Shown here: piece after piece, positions 1 through 13,648 of the stretch | Layout: every line of letters starts with the position of its first letter | Position numbering within the stretch: the stretch's first letter is position 1 | Assembly (NCBI GenBank): GCA_032622095.1 | Contig: CP136069.1 | Location: forward strand, 39,844,194 to 39,908,193 | Direction: 5' to 3' | Origin: Siphonodentalium dalli | Taxonomy: Eukaryota > Mollusca > Scaphopoda > Gadilida > Siphonodentaliidae | DNA length: 64,000 bases | The notes under the pieces: model-generated | Seen by the model: the letters and a program-made list of their open reading frames with translations, nothing else | What the model was told of the DNA's origin: nothing | Databases searched by the model: none | Position numbers and translations under genes: made by a program

Positions 1-512
1 TGCCATAGTTCTGTATGATATAACAACAAATTCTGCCTATATTTTACTATTTCTGTTTATGGCGGTTTTTGACGGATCTGAATATTTTAACAGCATACCC
101 ACCGCCAAAGACAGCCCGTATCTTTAATATGAGCAATAACAGATGTTTTTTTATTAATACCAAATGCTCTCACCATACCCAGAAGCTGCACGTTGCATGG
201 AAAATGATATATTGAGATGTCTGCCTAAGGTCCGATAATTTCAAGAGTCTCCCGAATGTCTTTTCATGTTGTTAGGTATATGTATATCATTACATGGTAT
301 TGGTTATAATAATTAAAGGCACGGGCGGCGTTCGTTGCAGAACTATTCATATGTGATCAAATCGCCACCAACAGATGGAATATTAAAATATATATAGCTG
401 TGTCGAGATGTCTCCCTAAGGTCGGATTATTTCAAGAGTCTCCCTAATGTCGTTAATTTTGTTAGCTATATGTATATGTATATCAGTACATGGAATTGGT
501 TATAATAATTAA

Positions 513-1028
513 AGTCACGGGCCGTGTTCGTTGCAGAAATATTGATATGTGGTCAAATCGCCACCAACAGATGGAATATTAAAATATGTACAGTTTTGTT
601 CATATGCAAACGTAATCAGCGCACGAATAGTGTATTGTCCTCAATGTGTACGATGATTGCGTAAACAACAGCATGCTCGTGTTACAGAAGTTTTGCTTCT
701 GTTTACATAACACAACGCAATCATATTGGTTAATCACACAAACATTATATAAACGCTCTTCATTATTTCCATATAAGAAAAATAGTAACAAACAACGCTC
801 TTTATGCTTACCATATCCGGATCTATACAATAGTCAGGAAACGTAACGGTTTTTTCCTTTTGTTTGCACAACAAAGTGAAAACAATTGACAATAACATAC
901 TGTTTATGCCATATTTATGTATGATATAACAACAACTTCTGCCTATATTTTACTATTTCTGTTTATGGCGGTTTTTGACGGAGATGAATATTTTAACAGC
1001 ATACCCACCGCCAACACCGCCCGTATCT
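513..1028 (+). mobile_element. TTAA-flanked MITE inside the satellite unit (representative copy)
   Basis: The segment is flanked by TTAA on both sides (509-512 and 1029-1032). Its termini are inverted: it starts AGTCACGGGC (AGGCACGGGCGG in most units) and ends CCGCCCGTATCT. Diverged relatives exist outside the array at 13649-14191 (inverted) and 62728-63221, also with TTAA at both ends, so this is a transposon family and not an accident of the array. TTAA duplication fits piggyBac or Kolobok superfamilies; AGG...CCT ends are more Kolobok-like, while a neighbouring transposase remnant is piggyBac-like. The same segment recurs in nearly all 905-bp units. Confidence 0.75.
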
Positions 1029-4000
1029 TTAATATGAGCAATAAAAGTTTTTTTTTTATTAATACCAAATGCTCTCATCATACCCAGAAGCTGCACGTTG
1101 CATGGAAAATGATATATTGAGATGTCTGCCTAAGGTCGGATTATTTAAAGAGTCTCCCGAATGTCGTTTCATGTTGTTAGGTATATGTATATCATTACAT
1201 GGTATTGGTTATAATAATTAAAGGCACGGGCGCCGTTCGTTGCAGAACTATTCATATGTGATCAAATCGCCACCAACAGATGGAATATTAAAATATATAT
1301 AGCTTTGTCGAGATGTCTCCCTAAGGTCGGATTATTTCAAGAGTCTCCCTAATGTCGTTAATTTTGTTAGCTATATGTATATGTATATCAGTACATGGCA
1401 TTGGTTATAATAATTAAAGGCACGGGTGGCGTTCGTTGCAGAACTATTCATATGTGATCAAATCGCCACCAACAGATGGAATATTAAAGCATGTACAGTT
1501 TTGTTCATATGCAAACGTAATCAGCGCGTGAATAGTGTATTGTCCTCAATGTGTACGATGATTGCGTAAACAACAGCATGCTCGTATTACAGAAGTTTTG
1601 CTTCTGTTTACAAAACACAACGCAATCATATTGGTTAATCACACAAACATTATATAAACGCTCTTCATTATTTCCATATAAGAAAAATAGTAACAAACAA
1701 CGCTCTTTATGCTTACCATATCCGGATCTATACAAAAGTCAGGAAACGTAACGGTTTTTTCCTTTTGTTTGCACAACAAAGTGAAAACAATTGACAATAA
1801 CATACTGTTTATGCCATATTTCTGTATGATATAACAACAACTTCTGCCTATATTTTACTATTTCTGTTTATGGCGGTTTTTGACGGAGATGAATATTTTA
1901 ATAGCATACCCACCGCCAACACCGCCCGTATCTTTAATATGAGCAATAAAAGATGTTTTTTTATTAATACCAAATGCTCTCACCATACCCAGAAGCTGCA
2001 CGTTGCATGGAAAATGATATATTGAGATGTCTGCTTAAGGTCGGATTATTTAAAGAGTCTCCCGAATGTCGTTTCATGTTGTTAGGTATATGTATATCAT
2101 TACATGGTATTGGTTATAATAATTAAAGGCACGGGCGGCATTCGTTGCAGAACTATTCATATGTGATCAAATCGCCACCAACAGATGGAAAATTAAAATA
2201 TATATAGCTTTGTCGAGATGTCTCCCTAAGGTCGGATTATTTCAAGAGTCTCCCTAATGTCGTTAATTTTGTTAGCTATATGTATATGTATATGAGTACA
2301 TGGCATTGGTTATAATAATTAAAGGCACGGGCGGTGTTCGTTGCAGAAATATTAATATGTGGTAAAATCGCCACCAACAGATGGAATATTAAAATATATA
2401 CAGTTTTGTTCATATGCAAACGTAATCAGCGCATGAATAGTGTATTGTCCTCAATGTGTACGATGATTGTGTAAACAGCATGCTCGTGTTACAGAAGTTT
2501 TGCTTCTGTTTACATAACACAACGCAATCATATTGGTTAATCACACAAACATTATATAAACGCTCTTCATTATTTCCATATAAGAAAAATAGTAACAAAC
2601 AACGCTCTTTATGCTTACCATATCCGGATCTATACAAAAGTCAGGAAACGTAACGGTTTTTTCCTTTTGTTTGCACAACAAAGTGAAAACAATTGACAAT
2701 AACATACTGTTTATGCCATATTTCTGTATGATATAACAACAAATTCTGCCTATATTTTAAATGATATATTGAGATGTCTGCCTAAGGTCGGATTATTTCA
2801 AGAGTCTCCCGAATGTCGTTTCATGTTGTTAGGTATATGTATATCATTACATGGTATTGGTTATAATAATTAAAGGTACGGACGGCGTTCGTTGCAGAAC
2901 TATTCATATGTAATCAAATCGCCACCAACAGATGGAATATTAAAATATATATAGCTTTGTCGAGATGTCTCCCTAAGGTCGGATTATTTCAAGAGTCTCC
3001 CTAATGTCGTTAATTTTGTTAGCTATATGTATATGTATATGAGTACATGGCATTGGTTATAATAATTAAAGGCACGGGCGGTGTTCGTTGCATAAATATT
3101 AATATGTGGTCAAATCGCCACCAACAGATGGAATATTAAAACATGTACAGTTTTGTTCATATGCAAACGTAATCAGCGCGTGAATAGTGTATTGTCCTCA
3201 ATGTGTACGATGATTGCGTAAACAACAGCTTGCTCGTGTTACAGAAGTTTTGCTTCTGTTTACAAAACACAACGCAATCATATTGGTTAATCACACAAAT
3301 ATTATACAAACGCTCTTCATTATTTCCATATCAGAAAAATAGTAACAAACAACGCTCTTTATGCTTACCATATCCGGATCTATACAAAAGTCAGGAAACG
3401 TTACGGTTTTTTCCTTTTGTTTGCACAACAAAGTGAAAACAATTGACAATAACATACTGTTTATGCCATATTTCTGTATGATATAACAACTTCTGCCTAT
3501 ATTTTACTATTTCTGTTTATGGCGGGTTTTGACGGAGATGAATATTTTAATAGCATACCCACCGCCAACACCGCCCGTATCTTTAATATGAGCAATAAAA
3601 GTTATTTTTTTATTAATACCAAATGCTCTCACCATACCCAGAAGCTGCACGTTGCATGGAAAATGATATATTGAGATGTCTGCTTAAGGTCGGATTATTT
3701 AAAGAGTCTCCCGAATGTCGTTTCATGTTGTTAGGTATATGTATATCATTACATGGTATTGGTTATAATAATTAAAGGCACGGGCGGCATTCGTTGCAGA
3801 ACTATTCATATGTGATCAAATCGCCACCAACAGATGGAAAATTAAAATATATATATCTTTGTCGAGATGTCTCCCTAAGGTCGGATTATTTCAAGAGTCT
3901 CCCTAATGTCGTTAATTTTGTTAGCTATATGTATATGTATATGAGTACTTGGCATTGGTTTTAATAATTAAAGGCACGGGCGGTGTTCGTTGCATAAATA

Positions 4001-4095
4001 TTAATATGTGGTCAAATCGCCACCAACAGATGGAATATTAAAACATGTACAGTTTTGTTCATATGCAAACGTAATCAGCGCGTGAATAGTGTATT

Positions 4096-4764
4096 TTATT
4101 ATATGCTTCCCCATTAAATAGTGGGAAATTGCCGTGGCGTAGAGCGTTATATCCATCGCCTGGACCGACTCGATGGATAACACTGACCGACTCGATGGAT
4201 AACACAATAGTATTACTTTTTCGGAGATTACTTCCGGTTTATAGCGGCGAATCACATTAAGTTTCAAAGCGTATCAATATCAGCCGGACTATTGTTTTAA
4301 TTATTGATTTTCACGGTTCATAAACTGTTATTTAATTGTTATAATGTTAACTCATTTGTTTTAATATATTCTTATCACTAAATTATGTATACATTAATTT
4401 TCTCGCATCATTTCAGAATAAAACAATGGGGACTATTTCTTATGGCGGCTATGCTCGATATTTGTCATTCGGTGGTGAGCAAATCAATTGATGGAATGTA
4501 AACAAAATGCAAATGTCGAAGCTTTCTAACAATTTGAAGTGAACTGTAGGACAAAATTAGCAGTTTTGGTGCGGTTTATAGCGCATATAATAAAAAGAAA
4601 AGCTACGGGTTTTGGTTGAATACCCGGATTATCTCATTCGTGGGTGCAAGGAAGTACAGAATTTCCACTCGCGGCTTGCAGCCGCTCGTGAAAATTCTGT
4701 ACTTCCTTGGACCCACTCATGAGATATTTCGGGTATTCAACCAAAACTCGTAGGTATTCTCTAT
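4096..4764. repeat. ~670-bp insertion in a satellite unit
   Basis: The normal unit reads gtgtatt directly into gtcctcaatg; here ~670 bp intervene, making the 1571-bp spacing. The segment contains a short direct duplication of cgactcgatggataacac near 4170-4205 and a foldback at its right end. It is carried over to copy B, so it predates the higher-order duplication. Confidence 0.85.
4603..4753. mobile_element. Foldback (hairpin) element, ~150 bp
   Basis: The two arms of ~70 bp are inverted copies: the left begins CTACGGGTTTTGGTTGAA and the right ends TTCAACCAAAACTCGTAG. The loop is short and GC-rich (gcggcttgcagccgc). A diverged fragment resembling the right arm (catgagatatttctggtatt) is seen near 15441. 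Confidence 0.8.
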
Positions 4765-7700
4765 GTCCTCAATGTGTACGATGATTGCGTAAACAACAGC
4801 ATGCTCGTGTTACAGAAGTTTTGCTTCTGTTTACAAAACACAACGCAATCATATTGGTTAATCACACAAACATTATATAAACGCTCTTCATTATTTCCAT
4901 ATAAGAAAAATAGTGACAAACAACGCTCTTTATGCTTACCATATCCGGATCTATACAAAAGTCAGGAAACGTAACGGTTTTTTCCTTTTGTTTGCACAAC
5001 AAAGTGAAAACAATTGACAATAACATACTGTTTATGCCATATTTCTGTATGATATAACAACAACTTCTGCCTATATTTTACTATTTCTGTTTATGGCGGT
5101 TTTTGACGGAGATGAATATTTTAATAGCATACCCACCGCCAACACCGCCCGTATCTTTAATATGAGCAATAAAAGATGTTTTTTTATTAATACCAAATGC
5201 TCTCACCATACCCAGAAGCTGCACGTTGCATGGAAAATGATATATTGAGATGTCTGCTTAAGGTCGGATTATTTCAAGAGTCTCCCGAATGTCGTTTCAT
5301 GTTGTTAGGTATATGTATATCATTACATGGTATTGGTTATAATAATTAAAGGCACGGGCGGCATTCGTTGCAGAACTATTCATATGTGATCAAATCGCCA
5401 CCAACAGATGGAATATTAAAATATATATAGCTTTGTCGAGATGTCTCCCTAAGGTCGGATTATTTCAAGAGTCTCCCTAATGTCGTTAATTTTGTTAGCT
5501 ATATGTATATGTATATCAGTACATGGCATTGGTTATAATAATTAAAGGCACGGGCGGTGTTCGTTGCAGAAATATTAATATGTGGTCAAATCGCCACCAA
5601 CAGATGGAATATTAAAATATGTACAGTTTTGTTCATATGCAAACGTAATCAGCGCATGAATAGTGTATTGTCCTCAATGTGTACGATGATTGCGTAAACA
5701 ACAGCTTGCTCGTGTTACAGAAGTTTTGCTTCTGTTTACAAAACACAACGCAATCATATTGGTTAATCACACAAACATTATATAAACGCTCTTCATTATT
5801 TCCATATAAGAAAAATAGTAACAAACAACGCTCTTTATGCTTACCATATCCGGATCTATACAAAAGTCAGGAAACGTAACGTACTGTTTATGCCACAGTT
5901 CTGTATGATATAACAACAAATTCTGCCTATATTTTACTATTTCTGTTTATGGCGGTTTTTGACGGATCTGAATATTTTAACAGCATACCCACCGCCAAAG
6001 ACAGCCCGTATCTTTAATATGAGCAATAACAGATGTTTTTTTATTAATACCAAATGCATGCTCTCACCATACCCAGAAGCTGCACGTTGCATGGAAAATG
6101 ATATATTGAGATGTCTGCCTAAGGTCGGATTATTTCAAGAGTCTCCCGAATGTCTTTTCATGTTGTTAGGTATATGTATATCATTACATGGTATTGGTTA
6201 TAATAATTAAAGGCACGGGCGGCGTTCGTTGCAGAACTATTCATATGTGATCAAATCGCCACCAACAGATGGAATATTAAAATATATATAGCTGTGTCGA
6301 GATGTCTCCCTAAGGTCGGATTATTTCAAGAGTCTCCCTAATGTCGTTAATTTTGTTAGCTATATGTATATGTATATCAGTACATGGAATTGGTTATAAA
6401 ATATATATAGCTGCGTCGAGATGTCTCCCTAAGGTCGGATTATTTCAAGAGTCTCCCTAATGTCGTTAATTTTGTTAGCTATATGTATATGTATATCAGT
6501 ACATGGAATTGGTTATAATAATTAAAGTCACGGGCCGTGTTCGTTGCAGAAATATTGATATGTGGTCAAATCGCCACCAACAGATGGAATATTAAAATAT
6601 GTACAGTTTTGTTCATATGCAAACGTAATCAGCGCACGAATTGTGTATTGTCCTCAATGTGTACGATGATTGCGTAAACAACAGCATGCTCGTGTTACAG
6701 AAGTTTTGCTTCTGTTTACATAACACAACGCAATCATATTGGTTAATCACACAAACATTATATAAACGCTCTTCATTATTTCCATATAAGAAAAATACTA
6801 ACAAACAACGCTCTTTATGCTTACCATATCCGGATCTATACAATAGTCAGGAAACGTAACGGTTTTTTCCTTTTGTTTGCACAACAAAGTGAAAACAATT
6901 GACAATAACATACTGTTTATGCCATATTTATGTATGATATAACAACAACTTCTGCCTATATTTTACTATTTCTGTTTATGGCGGTTTTGACGGAGATGAA
7001 TATTTTAACAGCATACCCACCGCCAACACCGCCCGTATCTTTAATATGAGCAATAAAAGATGTTTTTTTTATTAATACCAAATTCTCTCATCATACCCAG
7101 AAGCTGCACGTTGCATGGAAAATGATATATTGAGATGTCTGCCTAAGGTCGGATTATTTAAAGAGTCTCCCGAATGTCGTTTCATGTTGTTAGGTATATG
7201 TATATCATTACATGGTATTGGTTATAATAATTAAAGGCACGGGCGCCGTTCGTTGCAGAACTATTCATATGTGATCAAATCGCCACCAACAGATGGAATA
7301 TTAAAATATATATAGCTTTGTCGAGATGTCTCCCTAAGGTCGGATTATTTCAAGAGTCTCCCTAATGTCGTTAATTTTGTTAGCTATATGTATATGTATA
7401 TCAGTACATGGCATTGGTTATAATAATTAAAGGCACGGGTGGCGTTCGTTGCAGAACTATTCATATGTGATCAAATCGCCACCAACAGATAGAATATTAA
7501 AACATGTACAGTTTTGTTCATATGCAAACGTAATCAGCGCGTGAATAGTGTATTGTCCTCAATGTGTACGATGATTGCGTAAACAACAGCATGCTCGTGT
7601 TACAGAAGTTTTGCTTCTGTTTACAAAACACAACGCAATCATATTGGTTAATCACACAAACATTATATAAACGCTCTTCATTATTTCCATATAAGAAAAA

Positions 7701-10263
7701 TAGTAACAAACAACGCTCTTTATGCTTACCATATCCGGATCTATACAAAAGTCAGGAAACGTAACGGTTTTTTCCTTTTGTTTGCACAACAAAGTGAAAA
7801 CAATTGACAATAACATACTGTTTATGCCATATTTCTGTATGATATAACAACAACTTCTGCCTATATTTTACTATTTCTGTTTATGGCGGTTTTTGACGGA
7901 GATGAATATTTTAATAGCATACCCACCGCCAACACCGCCCGTATCTTTAATATGAGCAATAAAAGATGTTTTTTTATTAATACCAAATGCTCTCACCATA
8001 CCCGGAAGCTGCACGTTGCATAGAAAATGATATATTGAGATGTCTGCTTAAGGTCGGATTATTTAAAGAGTCTCCCGAATGTCGTTTCATGTTGTTAGGT
8101 ATATGTATATCATTACATGGTATTGGTTATAATAATTAAAGGCACGGGCGGCATTCGTTGCAGAACTATTCATATGTGATCAAATCGCCACCAACAGATG
8201 GAAAATTAAAATATATATAGCTTTGTCGAGATGTCTCCCTAAGGTCGGATTATTTCAAGAGTCTCCCTAATGTCGTTAATTTTGTTAGCTATATGTATAT
8301 GTATATGAGTACATGGCATTGGTTATAATAATTAAAGGCACGGGCGGTGTTCGTTGCAGAAATATTAATATGTGGTCAAATCGCCACCAACAGATGGAAT
8401 ATTAAAATATATACAGTTTTGTTCATATGCAAACGTAATCAGTGCATGAATAGTGTATTGTCCTCAATGTGTACGATGATTGTGTAAACAGCATGCTCGT
8501 GTTACAGAAGTTTTGCTTCTGTTTACATAACACAACGCAATCATATTGGTTAATGACACAAACATTATATAAACGCTCTTCATTATTTCCATATAAGAAA
8601 AATAGTAACAAACAACGCTCTTTATGCTTACCATATCCGGATCTATACAAAAGTCAGGAAACGTAACGGTTTTTTCCTTTTGTTTGCACAACAAAGTGAA
8701 AACAATTGACAATAACATACTGTTTATGCCATATTTCTGTATGATATAACAACAAATTCTGCCTATATTTTACTATTTCTGTTTATGGCGGTTTTTGACG
8801 GAGATGAATATTTTAACAGCATACCCACCGCCAACACCGCCCGTATCTATAATATGAGCAATAAAAGATGTTTTTTTATTAATACCAAATGCTCTCACCA
8901 TACCCAGAAGCTGCACGTTGCATGGCAAATGATATATTGAGATGTCTGCCTAAGGTCGGATTATTTCAAGAGTCTCCCGAATGTCGTTTCATGTTGTTAG
9001 GTATATGTATATCATTACATGGTATTGGTTATAATAATTAAAGGTACGGACGGCGTTCGTTGCAGAACTATTCATATGTAATCAAATCGCCACCAACAGA
9101 TGGAATATTAAAATATATATAGCTTTGTCGAGATGTCTCCCTAAGGTCGGATTATTTCAAGAGTCTCCCTAATGTCGTTAATTTTGTTAGCTATATGTAT
9201 ATGTATATGAGTACATGGCATTGGTTATAATAATTAAAGGCACGGGCGGTGTTCGTTGCATAAATATTAATATGTGGTCAAATCGCCACCAACAGATGGA
9301 ATATTAAAACATGTACAGTTTTGTTCATATGCAAACGTAATCAGCGCGTGAATAGTGTATTGTCCTCAATGTGTACGATGATTGCGTAAACAACAGCTTG
9401 CTCGTGTTACAGAAGTTTTGCTTCTGTTTACAAAACACAACGCAATCATATTGGTTAATCACACAAATATTATACAAACGCTCTTCATTATTTCCATATC
9501 AGAAAAATAGTAACAAACAACGCTCTTTATGCTTACCATATCCGGATCTATACAAAAGTCAGGAAACGTAACGGTTTTTTCCTTTTGTTTGCACAACAAA
9601 GTGAAAACAATTGACAATAACATACTGTTTATGCCATATTTCTGTATGATATAACAACTTCTGCCTATATTTTACTATTTCTGTTTATGGCGGGTTTTGA
9701 CGGAGATGAATATTTTAATAGCATACCCACCGCCAACACCGCCCGTATCTTTAATATGAGCAATAAAAGATGTTTTTTTATTAATACCAAATGCTCTCAC
9801 CATACCCAGAAGCTGCACGTTGCATGGAAAATGATATATTGAGATGTCTGCTTAAGGTCGGATTATTTCAAGAGTCTCCCGAATGTCGTTTCATGTTGTT
9901 AGGTATATGTATATCATTACATGGTATTGGTTATAATAATTAAAGGCACGGGCGGCATTCGTTGCAGAACTATTCATATGTGATCAAAACGCCACCAACA
10001 GATGGAAAATTAAAAAATATATATCTTTGTCGAGATGTCTCCCTAAGGTCGGATTATTTCAAGAGTCTCCCTAATGTCGTTAATTTTGTTAGCTATATGT
10101 ATATGTATATGAGTACTTGGCATTGGTTTTAATAATTAAAGGCACGGGCGGTGTTCGTTGCATAAATATTAATATGTGGTCAAATCGCCACCAACAGATG
10201 GAATATTAAAACATGTACAGTTTTGTTCATATGCAAACGTAATCAGCGCGTGAATAGTGTATT

Positions 10264-10932
10264 TTATTATATGCTTCCCCATTAAATAGTGGGAAATTGC
10301 CGTGGCGTAGAGCGTTATATCCATCGCCTGGACCGACTCGATGGATAACACTGACCGACTCGATGGATAACACAATAGTATTACTTTTTCGGAGATTACT
10401 TCCGGTTTATAGCGGCGAATCACATTAAGTTTCAAAGCGTATCAATAACAGCCGGACTATTGTTTTAATTATTGATTTTCACGGTTCATAAACTGTTATT
10501 TAATTGTTATAATGTTAACTCATTTGTTTTAATATATTCTTATCACTAAATTATGTATACATTAATTTTCTCGCATCATTTCAGAATAAAACAATGGGGA
10601 CTATTTCTTATGGCGGCTATGCTCGATATTTGTCATTCGGTGGTGAGCAAATCAATTGATGGAATGTAAACAAAATGCAAATGTCGAAGCTTTCTAACAA
10701 TTTGAAGTGAACTGTAGGACAAAATTAGCAGTTTTGGTGCGGTTTATAGCGCATATAATAAAAAGAAAAGCTACGGGTTTTGGTTGAATACCCGGATTAT
10801 CTCATTCGTGGGTGCAAGGAAGTACAGAATTTCCACTCGCGGCTTGCAGCCGCTCGTAAAAATTCTGTACTTCCTTGCACCCACTCATGAGATATTTCGG
10901 GTATTCAACCAAAACTCGTAGGTATTCTCTAT
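10264..10932. repeat. Second copy of the ~670-bp insertion
   Basis: This is nearly identical to 4096-4764 at an offset of exactly 6168 bp, including its terminal foldback. Confidence 0.85.
10771..10921. mobile_element. Foldback element, second copy
   Basis: This is the copy of 4603-4753 in higher-order block B, with a few base differences in the arms (for example at the loop-proximal end of the right arm). Confidence 0.8.
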
Positions 10933-12048
10933 GTCCTCAATGTGTACGATGATTGCGTAAACAACAGCATGCTCGTGTTACAGAAGTTTTGCTTCTGTTT
11001 ACAAAACACAACGCAATCATATTGGTTAATCACACAAACATTATATAAACGCTCTTCATTATTTCCATATAAGAAAAATAGTAACAAACAACGCTCTTTA
11101 TGCTTACCATATCCGGATCTATACAAAAGTCAGGAAACGTAACGGTTTTTTCCTTTTGTTTGCACAACAAAGTGAAAACAATTGACAATAACATACTGTT
11201 TATGCCATATTTCTGTATGATATAACAACAACTTCTGCCTATATTTTACTATTTCTGTTTATGGCGGTTTTTGACGGAGATGAATATTTTAATAGCATAC
11301 CCACCGCCAACACCGCCCGTATCTTTAATATGAGCAATAAAAGATGTTTTTTTATTAATACCAAATGCTCTCACCATACCCAGAAGCTGCACGTTGCATG
11401 GAAAATGATATATTGAGATGTCTGCTTAAGGTCGGATTATTTCAAGAGTCTCCCGAATGTCGTTTCATGTTGTTAGGTATATGTATATCATTACATGGTA
11501 TTGGTTATAATAATTAAAGGCACGGGCGGCATTCGTTGCAGAACTATTCATATGTGATCAAATCGCCACCAACAGATGGAATATTAAAATATATATAGCT
11601 TTGTCGAGATGTCTCCCTAAGGTCGGATTATTTCAAGAGTCTCCCTAATGTCGTTAATTTTGTTAGCTATATGTATATGTATATCAGTACATGGCATTGG
11701 TTATAATAATTAAAGGCACGGGCGGTGTTCGTTGCAGAAATATTAATATGTGGTCAAATCGCCACCAACAGATGGAATATTAAAATATGTACAGTTTTGT
11801 TCATATGCAAACGTAATCAGCGCATGAATAGTGTATTGTCCTCAATGTGTACGATGATTGCGTAAACAACAGCATGCTCGTGTTATAAAAGTTTTGCTTC
11901 TGTTTACATAACACAACGCAATCATATTAGTTAATCACACAAACATTATATAAACGCTCTTCATTATTTCCATATAAGAAATATAGTAACAAACAACGCT
12001 CTTTATGCTTACCATATCCGGATCTATACAAAAGTCAGGAAACGTAAC

Positions 12049-13240
12049 GTAAAGTTTATGCCACAGTTCTGTATGATATAACAACACATTCTGCCTATAT
12101 TTTACTATTTCTGTTTATGGCGGTTTTTGACGGAGCTGAATATTTTAACAGCATACCCACCGCCAAAGACAGCCCGTATCTTGAATATGAGCAATAAAAG
12201 ATGTTTTTTTTATTAATACCAAATGCTCTCACCATACCCAGAAGCTGCACGTTGCATGGAAAATGATATATTGAGATGTCTGCCTAAGGTCGGATTATTT
12301 CAAGAGTCTCCCGAATGTCGTTTCATGTTGTTAGGTATATGTATATCATTACATGGTATTGGTTATAATAATTAAAGGCACGGGCGGCGTTCGTTGCAGA
12401 ACTATTCATATGTGATCAAATCGCCACCAACAGATGGAATATTAAAATATATATAGCTTTGTCGAGATGTCTCCCTAAGGTCGGATTATTTCAAGTCTCC
12501 CTAATGTCGTTAATGTTGTTAGCTATATGTATATGTATATCAGTACATGGCATTGGTTATAATAATTAAAGGCACGGGCAGTGTTCGTTGCAGAAATATT
12601 AATATGTGGTCAAATCGCCACCAACAGATGGAATATTAAAATATGTACAGTTTTGTTCATATGCAAACGTAATCAGCGCGTAAATAGTATATTGTCCTCT
12701 ATGTGTACGATGATTGCGTAAACAACAGCATGCTTCTGTTTCCATAACACAACGCAATCATATTGGTTAATCACACAAACATTATATAAACGCTCTTCAT
12801 TACTTCCATATAAGAAAAATAGTAACAAACAACGCTCTTTATGCTTACCATATCCGGATCTATACAAAAGTCAGGAAACGTAACGGTTTTTTCCTTTAGT
12901 TTGCACAACAAAGTGAAAACAATTGACAATAACATACTGTTTATGCCATATTTCTGTATGATATAAAAAACAACAAATTCTGCCTATATTTTACTATTTC
13001 TGTTTATGGCGGTTTTTGACGGAGATGAATATTTTAACAGCATACCCACCGCCAACACCGCCCGTATCTATAATATGAGCAATAAAAGATGTTTTTTATT
13101 AATACCAAATGCTCTCACCGTACCCAGAAGCTGCACGTTGCATGGAAAATGATATATTGAGATGTCTGTCTAATGTCGGATTATTTCAAGAGTCTCCCGA
13201 ATGTCGTTTCATGTTGTTAGGTATACGTATATCATTACAT
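12049..13240. repeat. Higher-order repeat copy C (truncated)
   Basis: A third block starts with the same junction sequence as copies A and B but is more diverged, with small deletions near 12495 and 12735. It stops abruptly at about 13240, where non-satellite sequence encoding a piggyBac-like C-terminus begins. Confidence 0.85.
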
Positions 13241-13447
13241 TACTCAAAGCACAAGAAGAGCCTGCCACGTGCCCTCAATATATCACAAGAAAACTCAAAC
13301 GGACACGTGTCCACACACATGGGACGCAAGAACCGATGTCGGGTTCATCTGAACTCAAAAGAAAGAAAAGAAACTGTATTTGGTTGCAAACTCTCCAATG
13401 TTCATCTATGTAAGGACGGTTGCCATTTCAAGTATCATTGTAGTTGA
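13241..13447 (+). pseudogene. piggyBac-like transposase C-terminal remnant
   Basis: Immediately right of the truncated satellite, one frame runs open to a TGA at 13445-13447. It encodes a Cys/His-rich tail with RCRVH, then RKETVFGCK, then NVHLCKDGC and KYHC. This arrangement matches the C-terminal cysteine-rich zinc-binding domain of piggyBac transposases, where the pattern is usually C-x2-C ... C-x2-C ... C ... H-C. Two expected cysteines appear as His and Ser here, so the copy may be decayed. There is no start codon or DDD catalytic core; the open frame upstream is satellite read-through. Family recognition is from motif memory, not a search. Confidence 0.6.
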
Positions 13448-13648
13448 ACGTTCCGAACAATTATGGATTATGGTTATGAGATATATAATGCATGGACATC
13501 ACAGAGAACCCAATGTGTATCTACTGTATATTGCTATACTCAGTTAACATTCAAACTATCCAATTATATTAATTGTTCACGCAACACATTTCATGATATA
13601 ATTTCAAATTTTGGTGAAATGCAAAAATTTATTGCGAAATATTTTTAA

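Larger units (their letters stand above)
1..5880. repeat. Higher-order repeat copy A (left-truncated by window)
   Basis: Base 1 aligns with base 5891, so this is most of one ~6.17-kb block. Relative to copy B it lacks ~155 bp near 2759 and a ~113-bp duplication. The block includes one variant unit enlarged by the segment at 4096-4764. Confidence 0.9.
5881..12048. repeat. Higher-order repeat copy B (~6168 bp)
   Basis: This complete block matches copy A unit for unit, including the enlarged unit (10264-10932). Offsets to copy A are 6013 early and 6168 later, explained by the deletion in A. Block junctions (near 5880 and 12050) share a shortened linker that lacks ~65 bp present in ordinary units, which marks the period boundary. 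Confidence 0.9.
1..13240. repeat. Satellite array of ~905-bp units with higher-order structure
   Basis: Near-identical units recur head to tail. An anchor word (gtgtacgatgattg) recurs at 646, 1551, 2456, 3203, 4774, 5679, 6659, 7564, 8469, 9371, 10942, 11847 and 12703, giving spacings of mostly 902-905 bp. Exceptions are 747 (a ~155-bp deletion near 2759), 1571 twice (a ~670-bp insertion), 980 (a local ~113-bp duplication near 6400) and 856. Each unit contains a 516-bp TTAA-flanked MITE-like segment and a linker that repeats ~190 bp of the MITE end. Copies differ by few substitutions, so amplification or homogenisation looks recent. Short ORFs of 66 and 76 codons recur only because the DNA recurs, and I do not call them genes. 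Confidence 0.95.

Noticed and set aside
4001-4267. 88-codon ORF also present at 10169-10435
   Set aside because: Identical because the whole higher-order block is duplicated; it spans a repeat/insertion junction.
600-12867. Repeated small ORFs of 65-76 codons on both strands
   Set aside because: They recur only because the satellite DNA recurs, overlap each other antisense, and show no domain or codon-level conservation.
1-13240. CRISPR-like regular repeats
   Set aside because: Units are ~905 bp, contiguous, without spacers, in eukaryotic DNA.
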